A stretch of 64,000 nt of DNA from Bradyrhizobium monzae (GTDB lineage Bacteria > Pseudomonadota > Alphaproteobacteria > Rhizobiales > Xanthobacteraceae), in NCBI RefSeq assembly GCF_021458635.1, contig NZ_JAIRDQ010000007.1, forward strand, positions 298,973 to 362,972. The letters run 5' to 3'. This document shows, in pieces, positions 1 to 8,069 of this stretch. Every line of letters begins with the position of its first letter. The first letter of the stretch is position 1. Made by a program: the position numbers and the translations under genes. Below the pieces are notes generated by a model that saw only the letters and a program-made list of their open reading frames with translations, was not told where the DNA came from and made no database searches.

Positions 1-532
1 GATTGATGGGGAAGAGCAGGTCGTCGATGGGTCCGTTAACGCCGCGAGCCGAGTAGTGCTCCTCCCAGCCGCCGGCGGTCACGACCAGCATGGCGCGCTT
101 GCCCTTCAAGGTTCCGTCGCCATAGCGATCGCCCCACCGCTTGTCGCTGTGTTCGCCGACCCCATACGCGAAGCCGTAGGCGAAGACCCGATCGACCCAA
201 CCCTTGAGTATCGCCGGCATCGAGAACCACCACAGCGGAAATTGCAGGATGAGGACGTCGGCCCACAACAACTTCTCGATTTCGGCTTTCACGTCCGGCG
301 TCAACGTGCCGGCCTCAAAAGCCTGCTTGGAGGCCGCGGCGGGCTGGAGCCGTTCACCGTCCGCCAGTGAGGGAAAGTCGGCGCGATCGACCTCTGATTT
401 CCAGCCCTGGGCATAGAGATCCGACACCTGCACCTCGTGACCGAGCCGCTTGAGCTCTCTGACAGCGACGTCAAGAAGCGCGCCGTTTAGCGAGCGCGGC
501 TCCGGATGGGCGAAAACGATCAAGACGTTCAT
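1..532 (-). CDS. NAD(P)H:quinone oxidoreductase, flavodoxin-like fold (3' end outside window)
   Basis: The minus strand is open from an ATG at 532 to the window edge, about 177 codons. It begins MNVLIVFAHPEPRSLNGALL, the usual start of the NQO1/MdaB/KefF flavodoxin-like family, and later has LQFPLWWFSMPAILKGW, the family's flavin-binding segment. Members reduce quinones or act as NAD(P)H dehydrogenases using FMN or FAD in the cytoplasm. The LysR-type gene next door is divergent (starts about 90 bp apart), a common arrangement in which the regulator controls the reductase. Here that regulator is damaged, so control may be lost. Family assignment is firm; the substrate is unknown. Confidence 0.9.
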   Translation of the reverse strand, partial: MNVLIVFAHPEPRSLNGALLDVAVRELKRLGHEVQVSDLYAQGWKSEVDRADFPSLADGERLQPAAASKQAFEAGTLTPDVKAEIEKLLWADVLILQFPLWWFSMPAILKGWVDRVFAYGFAYGVGEHSDKRWGDRYGDGTLKGKRAMLVVTAGGWEEHYSARGVNGPIDDLLFPIN

Positions 533-624
533 GAGCAGCACCTCCTGATGTTGTGACATCGACCAGGTGGCGTGCGAAGCCAGGATTCAGTAGATATTGG
601 CAATGGATATGATTATGCCGAGAA

Positions 625-1511
625 ATGGATAAATCAGAAGTCACGCTCGAGCGCATGCGCAGCTTTGTCCGGGTCGCCGAGCGCGCCAACCTGTCCGCGG
701 TGGCGCGCGAGCTCAACGTCGGCCAGTCGACGCGGTCGGGGTGCCGCTGCTCAGCAGGACCACGCGCCGGGTGACAATGACGGAAGAGGGCGCGCGCTAC
801 TATCGCCACTGCGTCCAGATTCTGCGCCAGGTTGATCTGGCGGGCGAGGAGGCGCGCAGTACACGCGGCGCGGCAGCGGGTACGGTGCGCATCTCCTGCA
901 CTGCGGCCTTCGGAGTGCTGCACGTTAGCCGTTTCCTGTTCGCCTTTCAGGACCGCTATCCAGACATCCTGGTTGATCTCAGCCTCACGGACGAGCGCAT
1001 CGACCTCGTGCAAGAAGGAGTAGATATCGCCGTTCGGCTTGGACCGCTTGGTGATAGCTCGATGAAGCTGAAAGCGCTGGGCCAATCCCGGCGGGTGCTC
1101 GTTGCCGCACCTCAGTATCTCGCCGCGCGCGGCAAGCCCGCGCGCCCGCAAGACCTGGCAGGCCATGAGGGTGTCAGGATGTCCAACATCGCCGGCAGCG
1201 ATCTGCTCGTACTCCAAGGGCGGCGCGGCGGCCAACACGTGGTGCCGTTCGGGGGGCGCTTGCGGGTCGATCATGGACTTGCCGCACGCGAGGCGCTGGC
1301 GGCCGGACGGGGGATCGCGCCTGCACATCTCTGGCTCGTGGAGGATCTTCTTGCCGCCAATAAGCTCGAAGTGGTGCTGCCCGACTTCTCGCCGTCTCCC
1401 GTTCCGGTCAACATGCTGATCGTCCCCGAGCGATCGGGCATCGCCCGAGTGCGCCTCCTGGTCGACTATCTCGCGGCGCAGATCGCGCAGGCGCCGGGTG
1501 TTGAAAGGTAG
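625..1511 (+). pseudogene. LysR-family regulator with a deletion in the helix-turn-helix
   Basis: From the ATG at 625 the frame reads MDKSEVTLERMRSFVRVAER and continues to ARELNVGQST near 732, the start of a normal LysR winged helix. The sequence then jumps to GVPLLSRTTRRVTMTEEG in another frame (from 741), which runs through a complete effector-binding domain to the stop at 1511. In intact relatives the two pieces are separated by the recognition helix and a short linker, roughly ten residues. A small deletion, not a multiple of three, has therefore removed the recognition helix and shifted the frame. A GTG at 741 could yield only the effector domain, which could not bind DNA. Confidence 0.85.
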
Positions 1512-1751
1512 GGCTCAGCAGCAAGCTGTGAACACGCGTCAACCGCGGTCGAGCAAAAGCTGTATCTGCTTTTCATTGCCGAGTTCGGCTTGCGAGGTAT
1601 GAGGCCTTGAAAATGGCCCTGCCCATTCTAATTCCAAGGCTGCAGCGCGCTGGATGCGCTGCTCCGGGTGCCTTCTCAGGACCCGGCTATCGGGCGCCGG
1701 ACACGGTGTCCGGGCGCTCGTAACCATATTGCTCGAAAGGAGGATGTGGCT

Positions 1752-2207
1752 ATGACCACTTTTGACTTCAGCCCACTCTGGCGATCGACCGTCGGTTTCG
1801 ACCGCCTGTTCGATCTGCTCGAAGATTCAGCCCAATGGACGGGCGACAACTACCCGCCTTACAATATCGAGCGAAGCGACGAGGATCACTATCAAATCTC
1901 GCTCGCTCTAGCCGGCTTCTCGCCTGACGAGGTGACCGTCACAGCGGAGCAGAACGTGCTGACCATCGAGGGCCGTAAGGCCGACAAGGGCGCCCATCAA
2001 TTCCTGTATCAGGGAATCTCGTCTCGCCCGTTCCGGCGACAGTTCAACCTGGCCGAATACGTGCAGGTTAAGGGCGCTTCCTTCATGGACGGCATGCTCA
2101 CAATCGACCTCGTACGTGAGGTTCCCGAAGCCATGAAGCCGCGCCAGATTCCGATCCAGGCTGGCAACGACAACCAAAAGACGATCGAGCACAAGCAGAC
2201 GGCCTGA
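1752..2207 (+). CDS. Small heat shock protein, Hsp20/alpha-crystallin family
   Basis: A 151-residue protein with an N-terminal arm starting MTTFDFSPLWRSTVGFDRLF and an alpha-crystallin domain from about residue 35. The domain contains PPYNIERSDEDHYQISLALAGF and FNLAEYVQVKGASFMDGMLTI, typical of rhizobial class A IbpA-like proteins. Such proteins hold unfolding proteins in the cytoplasm. The ATG at 1752 is chosen because AAAGGAGG lies about nine bases upstream. The C-terminal IxI-type motif is seen as RQIPIQ. Gene 2322-2702 follows, and the FtsH gene lies a little further on and faces this gene, suggesting a local protein-quality-control cluster. Confidence 0.95.
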   Translation: MTTFDFSPLWRSTVGFDRLFDLLEDSAQWTGDNYPPYNIERSDEDHYQISLALAGFSPDEVTVTAEQNVLTIEGRKADKGAHQFLYQGISSRPFRRQFNLAEYVQVKGASFMDGMLTIDLVREVPEAMKPRQIPIQAGNDNQKTIEHKQTA

Positions 2208-2224
2208 GCCTTCCGGCCGCCGCT

Positions 2225-2254
2225 TTCCCCCGCGCCGCCCCTTGCGCGGGGGAA
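2225..2254 (+). terminator. Strong hairpin after hsp20
   Basis: TTCCCCCGCGC (2225-2235) pairs perfectly with GCGCGGGGGAA (2244-2254) across an eight-base loop, 18 bp after the hsp20 stop. No run of T follows, so it may end transcription only partly, or stabilise the hsp20 mRNA. Confidence 0.55.
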
Positions 2255-2321
2255 GAATATTGGCTGCTTCGGCCGGACGGCGATTGCTGTTGATCTCGGC
2301 GGGCATCGCAGGAAGAAAGCC

Positions 2322-2702
2322 ATGGAACGCGGGACGTCAACGAACCTCCAGCAGATCGAGGGAAAGCTTCTTGCAGCTTTCGAACGTCATGCCGCGGATG
2401 GCCGAGCCATGACGATCGAGAGTCTGGCGGCCACCGCCGGCATCGCGGGGCGGCCGAAGGAGCTAGCACTCGCCTTGAAACACCTCATCGAGCGCGGGCT
2501 ACTCAAACGCGCGGGCGAAGATCCAATCCCCGGCTCGGCAATTGCATTTCGCCTTATCAGGCCGGCGTTACCGGAACGGCTCGACAAGGCAGAGGATCAA
2601 CCCGCGCCCAGTCGCACGCCTTCGAGTCCAGCGCAGACGATTTCTCCACGCGGCGTGGCAAAACCAGCGCCGCGATCCCGATCCAGCGTCCTGGCCGAAT
2701 AA
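2322..2702 (+). CDS. Hypothetical winged-helix-like protein
   Basis: A 126-residue protein of unknown function. Residues about 8-80 read like a winged helix: LQQIEGKLLAAFERHA, then MTIESLAATAGIAGRPKELA as a possible recognition region, then a wing-like segment GLLKRAGEDPIPGSAIAF. The last 40 residues are rich in Pro, Ser and Arg and look disordered. A GGAAGAAAG segment lies just before the ATG. It follows hsp20 after 114 bp, so co-transcription is possible if the hairpin between them leaks. The winged-helix reading is an inference from helix pattern only. Confidence 0.7.
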   Translation: MERGTSTNLQQIEGKLLAAFERHAADGRAMTIESLAATAGIAGRPKELALALKHLIERGLLKRAGEDPIPGSAIAFRLIRPALPERLDKAEDQPAPSRTPSSPAQTISPRGVAKPAPRSRSSVLAE

Positions 2703-2787
2703 GTGACACAAGAGCACATGCCCGGCACGTTTGGACGGAGGCGTAAACGGCGATGTTCCCCTGCGGATCGATCTTGTGGTGAGAGGG

Positions 2788-3015
2788 ATGGACGATTATC
2801 GGGATCTCGTAATTGTGAGCCTGACGCTCTTGTGTGCAGGCATCATGTTGGTGGCGGGGCAGCTCTACATCGAGCACCATCCAACACCAGCAAGCCGGTC
2901 GCTCGATCCGCCGCAACCGCCACAGGCGTCGCCGGCCCTGATTTCACACGCGCCGTCAGCAGATGAGAGCACGACTGAGACGCGCCGAGGTTTTGACAGT
3001 AACAGCGCTGGCTGA
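2788..3015 (+). CDS. Small single-span membrane protein
   Basis: A 75-residue protein: MDDYRDLVIVSLTLLCAGIM and following hydrophobic residues form one membrane span (about 7-25), followed by a Pro/Ala/Ser-rich hydrophilic tail. It ends 26 bp from the convergent ftsH stop. The start is uncertain: GAGAGGG directly abuts the ATG at 2788, and an in-frame TTG at 2731 would add 19 residues. No family recognised. It could be a membrane partner of the neighbouring FtsH, but only proximity suggests so. Confidence 0.55.
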   Translation: MDDYRDLVIVSLTLLCAGIMLVAGQLYIEHHPTPASRSLDPPQPPQASPALISHAPSADESTTETRRGFDSNSAG

Positions 3016-3041
3016 GCGCATTGCCAGCGCGGCCATCCCGC

Positions 3042-4880
3042 TCACACGGCCCGCAGCCCTTCTTTGGGCATCTCTCGGATAAGGGCATCGATCTCGTTCT
3101 GCTCCAGCGTCTCCTTTTCCAGGAGCTTCTTGGCCGCACGGTCGAGGATCGGACGACGTGTCGTCAGGATGCCCTTGGCCCGCTCCAGAACCCGGTCGAC
3201 AATATCCTTGACCTCGCGGTCGACGCTTGCAGCCGTTTCATCTGCATAATCATGCTCGCGAACCGGGTAAGGCCGGTCCGCGCTCGCCAGGAAATTGCCA
3301 GGATCGCGCTCGTAGGCGACGCTGCCGAGCTTTTCCGACATGCCGTAGCGCGTCACCATGCTACGGGCGATGTCGGTCACACGGCGCAGATCGTCGGCCG
3401 CTCCGGTCGACAAATGATCGAAGACGATCAACTCCGCCGCTCGTCCGCCCAGCAGGACCGCCATTTTGTTCTCGAGCTCCTCCTTGGTCATCAGGAAGCG
3501 ATCTTCAATGGGCCGTTGAATGGTGTATCCGAGCGCGCCGACGCCCCGGGGGATGATCGAGATTTTGTGCACCGGATCCACGCCGGGCAATGAGAGAGCG
3601 ACCAGCGCGTGGCCCATCTCGTGATAGGCGACAATCTCCCGCTCCTTGGGATTGAGCAACCGGTTGCGCTTTTCCAAACCGGCGACCATGCGCTCTACGG
3701 CATTGTTGAAGTCGCTCATGCTGACCGCATCGCCTCCGCGTCGCGTGGCCAGGAGTGCCGCCTCGTTGACGAGGTTCGCGAGATCGGCGCCGGTGAAGCC
3801 CGGTGTCAATGCGGCGACGGCATCCGGAGCGACGTCGCTCGCGACCTGCACCTTCTTCATGTGAACTTTCAGGATCTCGATACGGCCTTTCTTATCCGGC
3901 CGATCGACCAGCACCTGGCGATCAAAGCGGCCGGCGCGGAGTAGGGCCGGATCGAGTATTTCTGGGCGATTTGTTGCAGCCAGGATCACCAGGCCCGAGC
4001 GGGAGTCGAAACCGTCAAGCTCGACCAGGAGTTGGTTCAGGGTCTGCTCCTTCTCGTCGTGTCCGCCGGCAAACGGGCCGACTCCGCGGGCTCGGCCTAG
4101 CGCGTCGAGCTCGTCGATGAAGATGATCGCAGGCGCCTTTTCGTGAGCCTGCTGGAATAGGTCCCGCACGCGGGCTGCGCCCACGCCGACAAACATTTCG
4201 ACAAATTCGGATCCCGAGATCGAGAAGAAGGGCACCCGAGCTTCGCCGGCCACCGCCTTTGCCAGCAATGTCTTGCCCGTGCCGGGCGGACCGACCAGCA
4301 GCACCCCTTTCGGCATGCGGCCACCGAGGCGGCCGTAGTCGGTGGGATTTTTCAGGAAATCCACGACCTCGCGAAGCTCGTCCTTAGCTTCGTCGACGCC
4401 GGCGACGTCCGCAAAGGTGATGCCGGTGTTGGATTCGACGTAGACCTTGGCCTTGCTCTTGCCAATCTGCATCAGCCCGCCGCCAAGACCGCCCTGTGCG
4501 ACGCGCTGGCCGATGTACCACCAGATACCAACGATCAGGAGCGTCGGCATGATCCATGAGAGCAGGTCACGAACGAACGTGCTCTCGATCTGTCCGGTGA
4601 ATCGGACATGATATTTTTCAAGCTCCTGCGCGACGTCCTGGTCGACACGCGTCGTCACGAACTGCTTCTGTCCTCCGGGCAGCGGCTCCTTCAGGAGGCC
4701 CTGCACGGTGCGATCGGAAATGCCGACGCTGTCAACTTTCCCATCGCGGAGCAGTTGTTGGTACTCGCTGTAGGGGATCACGGCGATCCTGTTTGCCGTG
4801 GTGATAACGTATTGAATGAAGAACAACGCGCAGGCAGCGAAAACCGCATATGCGAGGTTGAACCGACTCTTTTGGGTCAT
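3042..4880 (-). CDS. ftsH: ATP-dependent zinc metalloprotease FtsH
   Basis: A 612-residue membrane AAA protease that extracts and degrades membrane and unfolded cytoplasmic proteins as a hexamer. Visible parts in order: membrane span 1 at about 9-29, a periplasmic domain, span 2 at about 107-124, Walker A GPPGTGKT at 197-204, Walker B IIFIDE at 252-257, the second region of homology ending PALLRAGRFDRQV near 311-323, and the zinc site HEMGH at 420-424. The start is the ATG at 4880, giving MTQKSRFNLAYAVFAACALF. The N-terminus and linkers do not look like the main housekeeping FtsH, so this is probably an additional, stress-linked copy, consistent with the convergent hsp20 cluster. Confidence 0.96.
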   Translation of the reverse strand: MTQKSRFNLAYAVFAACALFFIQYVITTANRIAVIPYSEYQQLLRDGKVDSVGISDRTVQGLLKEPLPGGQKQFVTTRVDQDVAQELEKYHVRFTGQIESTFVRDLLSWIMPTLLIVGIWWYIGQRVAQGGLGGGLMQIGKSKAKVYVESNTGITFADVAGVDEAKDELREVVDFLKNPTDYGRLGGRMPKGVLLVGPPGTGKTLLAKAVAGEARVPFFSISGSEFVEMFVGVGAARVRDLFQQAHEKAPAIIFIDELDALGRARGVGPFAGGHDEKEQTLNQLLVELDGFDSRSGLVILAATNRPEILDPALLRAGRFDRQVLVDRPDKKGRIEILKVHMKKVQVASDVAPDAVAALTPGFTGADLANLVNEAALLATRRGGDAVSMSDFNNAVERMVAGLEKRNRLLNPKEREIVAYHEMGHALVALSLPGVDPVHKISIIPRGVGALGYTIQRPIEDRFLMTKEELENKMAVLLGGRAAELIVFDHLSTGAADDLRRVTDIARSMVTRYGMSEKLGSVAYERDPGNFLASADRPYPVREHDYADETAASVDREVKDIVDRVLERAKGILTTRRPILDRAAKKLLEKETLEQNEIDALIREMPKEGLRAV

Positions 4881-5007
4881 GCACCAAACTCGAGTTGTGG
4901 CCGGAACAACTGGAGAGAACAGGTTTGGTTTCAGCGGCAAGCGATATGCGTCAGTAAGCCTTTGAGAGGCGGGAACGCCGCTACGTGCGTTGACATGCCC
5001 GACAACA

Positions 5008-5033
5008 AAAGGCCCGGCTGGAACCGGGCCTTT
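5008..5033 (-). terminator. Rho-independent terminator
   Basis: AAAGGCCCGG (5008-5017) and CCGGGCCTTT (5024-5033) form a perfect 10-bp stem with a six-base loop, starting five bases after the stop of the 5038-5301 gene. On the minus strand the stem is followed by a T-rich TTTTGTTG. The T-rich flank on the other side would let it work in both directions. Confidence 0.85.
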
Positions 5034-5037
5034 GTTT

Positions 5038-5301
5038 TCACCACCACCAATAGGGATAAGCAGGCGGATAGTAGCGAACCACCCGGGGACCATAGTAGTA
5101 GCGTGGGGGGCCGTAGACCGGTCCATAATAGACCGGAGGTGCGGCTGCGGCAGCCAATGCTCCGGCAAACAGCCCGAGCGCAAGCCCGGGACCTGGTCCC
5201 GGGCCGCCCCAATAGTGATGACGCCAGTGGGCAGAAGCCGGTGCAACTGATCCGATGAGGAGCGTTGCTGCCGCTACCGTTGCAAGAGCAAGCTTTCTCA
5301 T
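5038..5301 (-). CDS. Exported Gly/Tyr/Pro-rich small protein
   Basis: An 87-residue protein with a clear Sec signal peptide, MRKLALATVAAATLLIGSVA, and a probable cleavage at ASA-HW. The mature part is HWRHHYWGGPGPGPG, a hydrophobic Ala/Leu stretch, and a tail rich in Tyr, Pro and Trp ending YPYWWW. Proteins of this type are frequent in Bradyrhizobium and are envelope or exported proteins of unknown role. GAGGGAAG lies just before the ATG at 5301. A strong terminator follows the stop, so it is probably a single-gene transcript. Confidence 0.8.
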   Translation of the reverse strand: MRKLALATVAAATLLIGSVAPASAHWRHHYWGGPGPGPGLALGLFAGALAAAAAPPVYYGPVYGPPRYYYGPRVVRYYPPAYPYWWW

Positions 5302-5739
5302 GTCACTTCCCTCAAGTTGTCTTTCGCGCAACGCGCGCTTTTCTTACCAAATGCTCCGCTTCGCCGAATTGCAATTCGGCTTGTCAATCAACTTAGATGC
5401 AGTCGAGCAGAGTTCAAGTATTCCTCACCGCCCGGCCGGTTTGCCGGATAAGGCCGTCATCTGGTGAATGACGGCATCGAGAGCGTAGCGACCTCGTGCG
5501 CCTGCGGCGTGCGCAGGCGCAGCACGGCCTCAGAGATGGCATCGAAGCTCTCCTGCGGTGCTGCATCAAGCCGAGCACCGTTGGGCCGGTCGTCCTCCTT
5601 GAAATTCCGTAACCGGCTCACTAGGTGCTCGTCACCCTCCCCTGGCGTTCGGCTCCGAGTAGCCGGCGCAACGCCACGGAATGCGTATCGCAAGTCGATT
5701 GCCAGGTGGACCCTGCTCCCGCAGTATCGGGAGGATTAT
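5302..5739. other. Intergenic region with a hairpin and a weak minus-strand ORF
   Basis: Contains a perfect 8-bp hairpin, GCCGTCAT (5453-5460) with ATGACGGC (5468-5475). A 78-codon minus-strand frame (5693-5457, TTG start) ends RLRTPQAHEVATLSMPSFTR. It resembles a real small protein in composition but was not recognised. Promoters for the flanking genes are expected here but none was identified. Confidence 0.4.
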
Positions 5740-6150
5740 ATGTCTGACCAGATTCCAGATGTCAGGCCATGCGAGGTGAGCGAGCTGAGAGGCACGCTAC
5801 GCACTTCGACGAACGCCGTGATCCCAAACGCATCCCAACCTGCGGCCGCAAAAGGCGCAGCGGGCCATGACCGCGTCTCAGTCAACTTTGCGGGTGGCTA
5901 TGCCCGTCCAAGCGAGGTCCTGCAGGACCCGAAATTGCGCGAGGAGCAGAAGCGAGATCTGCTCCGCCAGTGGGCGTTAGACGCTTACCGCCTTGTGGTG
6001 GCCGCGCCCGACGGCATACGATCGGGCGCGGAGTCGCAGCTCGATGAAGCCATTGATGCATTGATCGACCTTGACGGCGGCACGGCCGCCTTATCCAAGC
6101 TCCCCACCGTACCCTCGTCCAAACGCGGAGAGTATGCGCGGGCTGCGTGA
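5740..6150 (+). CDS. Conserved hypothetical protein
   Basis: A 136-residue soluble protein. The centre carries ARPSEVLQDPKLREEQKRDL followed by LRQWALDAYRLVVAA. This pattern (Pro-x-x-Val-x-x-Asp-x-x-Leu then a Lys-Arg helix and Trp-Ala-x-Asp-Ala) recurs in short rhizobial proteins of unknown function. GGGAGG stands six bases before the ATG at 5740. No transmembrane segment or signal peptide is visible. Function unknown. Confidence 0.75.
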   Translation: MSDQIPDVRPCEVSELRGTLRTSTNAVIPNASQPAAAKGAAGHDRVSVNFAGGYARPSEVLQDPKLREEQKRDLLRQWALDAYRLVVAAPDGIRSGAESQLDEAIDALIDLDGGTAALSKLPTVPSSKRGEYARAA

Positions 6151-6673
6151 TACGGAAGCCGCCTGAACCGCCCCGCAGTAAATCGAAGCGCTCTGGCGGT
6201 TTCTGGCAGCAAACCCACATGGCTCCGAGTAGCCGCACAGTCTTAGCAAATCAGGCGCGACCGCCACGACGACGATCCCGAGACATGCCGCGGCGGAAAT
6301 GCTCCCCGATCGGTTCAGCTCCACCTGCTTCATTCGGAAATTGAAATCCAGGCGCGACGCGGCGGAGCGCTGTCCTGCCGAAGATATCGATGATGGGAAT
6401 TGGTCCTTCAGCGACGTCTCGTCGGCCCCGCGCTTCGGCGGCGATGGTCACGCTCACTGTCTTGTTTGCCTTGCCCGACCACTCGGAAAGTGCTCGCCAG
6501 AGCTTTCAAAGAAATCCACACGCTCATTTTCATGCGACGTATTGGGCCGATGATAGGCCGGTTAGCTTTGGTGCTCAGCGCCGCGGTGCAGCGCACCTCG
6601 GAATTAAAAAGGCTGCAGCGCAACCGCCTATGGGAGCGCCAGGCACCCGCCAACGGCGTGGCAACGCAGTCTC
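6151..6673. other. Long intergenic region, nothing recognised
   Basis: Several frames are open over 60-140 codons on both strands, but none has a recognisable protein, a good ribosome binding site or a sensible hydrophobic pattern. No hairpin or repeat stood out. Confidence 0.4.
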
Positions 6674-7087
6674 TCAGTGGGAACCTTCGCTGAACTTGGC
6701 GGTGCTGGGATGGAGAGGATGCCATGGCGCCGCGCGCGATAGCCAGGTTTCGAGAGCCGGGTCGAACTTTGACGGATCGTCGAGACTACTAACAGTGACG
6801 ATTAGCGATTGGGGCCTCGTCGGCCAGTGAGCCGAAATCGGACTGCCACATTTATTGCAAAAGCCCCTTCGGATTATCCGGCCGCTTTCCGCAACGGTCT
6901 CATGGAAGACCGGCTCGCCCTTCAGATAGCGAAATCTGTCGCTGGCAAACATCATCATCGCGGAGAATGCAGTGCCACTCGATCGCTGGCAGTCTCGGCA
7001 GTGGCACATCAACTGAACGATCGGTTTTCCTGAGCATTCATAACGGATATTTCCACAGGCGCAGCCGCCGGTCAGCATCTTCTTCAT
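6674..7087 (-). CDS. GFA/CENP-V family zinc protein
   Basis: A 137-residue protein of the glutathione-dependent formaldehyde-activating (GFA) fold. The zinc ligands are visible as GGCACGNIRYEC near the start, CHCRDCQRSSG near residue 28-38, and GFCNKCGSPI near residue 75-84. Members bind one or two zinc ions; true formaldehyde-activating activity is shown for few, so the substrate is unknown. The ATG at 7087 overlaps the stop of an upstream minus-strand frame by four bases (ATGA), suggesting translational coupling. Confidence 0.92.
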   Translation of the reverse strand: MKKMLTGGCACGNIRYECSGKPIVQLMCHCRDCQRSSGTAFSAMMMFASDRFRYLKGEPVFHETVAESGRIIRRGFCNKCGSPISAHWPTRPQSLIVTVSSLDDPSKFDPALETWLSRAAPWHPLHPSTAKFSEGSH

Positions 7088-7323
7088 TCCCTTAAACGCA
7101 GAAGCCTGCCTAGCATATCGGCAGATCCCGTTAGGTCAAATCGCGGATCCAGATTCAGGTATTCGCCGGTGGTTGGTTCTAAGCCAGCGGGCCATCCACG
7201 CGTGGCTCTCGCGATTGCGAACTTGCAGTGCCCGAGATCGATGCCTAGCGGCCGCGGCCGGTCAGATCGCTCCGTCACTATCGGCTTCCAGCCAAGGGCC
7301 TTCAGCACAGCAAGGCGGAGCAT
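7084..7323 (-). CDS. Small hypothetical protein coupled to the GFA gene
   Basis: A 79-codon frame beginning MLRLAVLKALGWKPIVTERS whose TGA overlaps the ATG of the GFA gene. It is not recognised. The four-base overlap and the even codon use are the only support. It may be a fragment of a longer gene that has lost its upstream part. Confidence 0.35.
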   Translation of the reverse strand: MLRLAVLKALGWKPIVTERSDRPRPLGIDLGHCKFAIARATRGWPAGLEPTTGEYLNLDPRFDLTGSADMLGRLLRLRE

Positions 7324-7526
7324 CCTAATGCACCACGCCGCCGCTCGCCTGTCGGTCCGAGCAATGCAGCTATCGCCTCAGATGGCGCGGATGAACACCC
7401 ACCTTGGTTCCATGCGCGCGCTCGTACACGGACTGCCTCCCTTGGAAGGATGTGCGACGCAGATACCGATTTTCGGCCCGGGCCCAAGCCATGTGTTTTT
7501 GTCTCCCAAGAATTGATCAGAAAGCA

Positions 7527-7553
7527 TGTCACGAAAGGATGTCCTCACTCGTC
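7527..7553 (+). promoter_or_regulatory. Predicted ECF41-type promoter
   Basis: TGTCACG (7527-7533) and CGTC (7550-7553) are separated by 16 bases. This matches the known ECF41 target of TGTCACA at -35 and CGTC at -10 with N16 spacing, except for the last base of the -35 element. It lies 33 bp before the CMD gene, where ECF41 factors usually regulate their own operon. Confidence 0.75.
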
Positions 7554-7585
7554 TCTCGGTCGTCGAACCGCCAAGGAGACATTGA

Positions 7586-8038
7586 ATGACACCCCGCATC
7601 AATCTTGCTTCCCCAAACGAGGGGATCGAGGCCATGCGCGCCGCCGATGGATGGGCCCAGACAAAGCTCGAGCCGAAGCTTCTGGGGCTCGTCAAAACGA
7701 GAGCCTCGCAGATCAACGGCTGCACCTTCTGTCTGCACATGCACAGCGGCGAGGCGTTCAAGCACGGTGAGACCCCTTCCCGTCTGCTTTTGCTGGATGG
7801 ATGGCACGAGTCCGCCTTATTCTCGGACCGTGAGCGGGCGGCATTAGCCTGGACTGAGGCTTTGACTCGGATTGCGGAAACCCACGCTCCTGATGATACT
7901 TATGAAGAGGTGCGGCGACATTTTTCGCAGGACGAGATCGTGGCCCTCTCCGTCGCGATCGCCATGATCAATGCCTTCAACCGGCTTGCGATCGGAGCTC
8001 GCGCGCAACATCCCGCTGACGTGCGCAAGGCCGCTTGA
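7586..8038 (+). CDS. Carboxymuconolactone decarboxylase/AhpD-like protein
   Basis: A 150-residue all-helical protein with the redox motif NGCTFCLHMHSGEA (CxxC followed by His four residues later), as in AhpD-type alkylhydroperoxidases. The family includes peroxidase-type and decarboxylase-type members; the CxxC-x3-H motif favours a thiol-based peroxidase. AAGGAGA precedes the ATG. It sits behind an ECF41-type promoter and 31 bp ahead of the sigma factor gene, the standard ECF41 partner position. It probably acts on a small reactive compound sensed by the sigma factor system; the compound is unknown. Confidence 0.93.
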   Translation: MTPRINLASPNEGIEAMRAADGWAQTKLEPKLLGLVKTRASQINGCTFCLHMHSGEAFKHGETPSRLLLLDGWHESALFSDRERAALAWTEALTRIAETHAPDDTYEEVRRHFSQDEIVALSVAIAMINAFNRLAIGARAQHPADVRKAA

Positions 8039-8069
8039 CCATTTGACGCGGTCAACTTCCTGGGAATGC

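Noticed and set aside
4881..5246. In-frame extension of ftsH upstream of 4880
   Set aside because: The extension overlaps the terminator and the neighbouring exported-protein gene, and the family N-terminus MTQKSRFNLAYAVFAAC fits the ATG at 4880.
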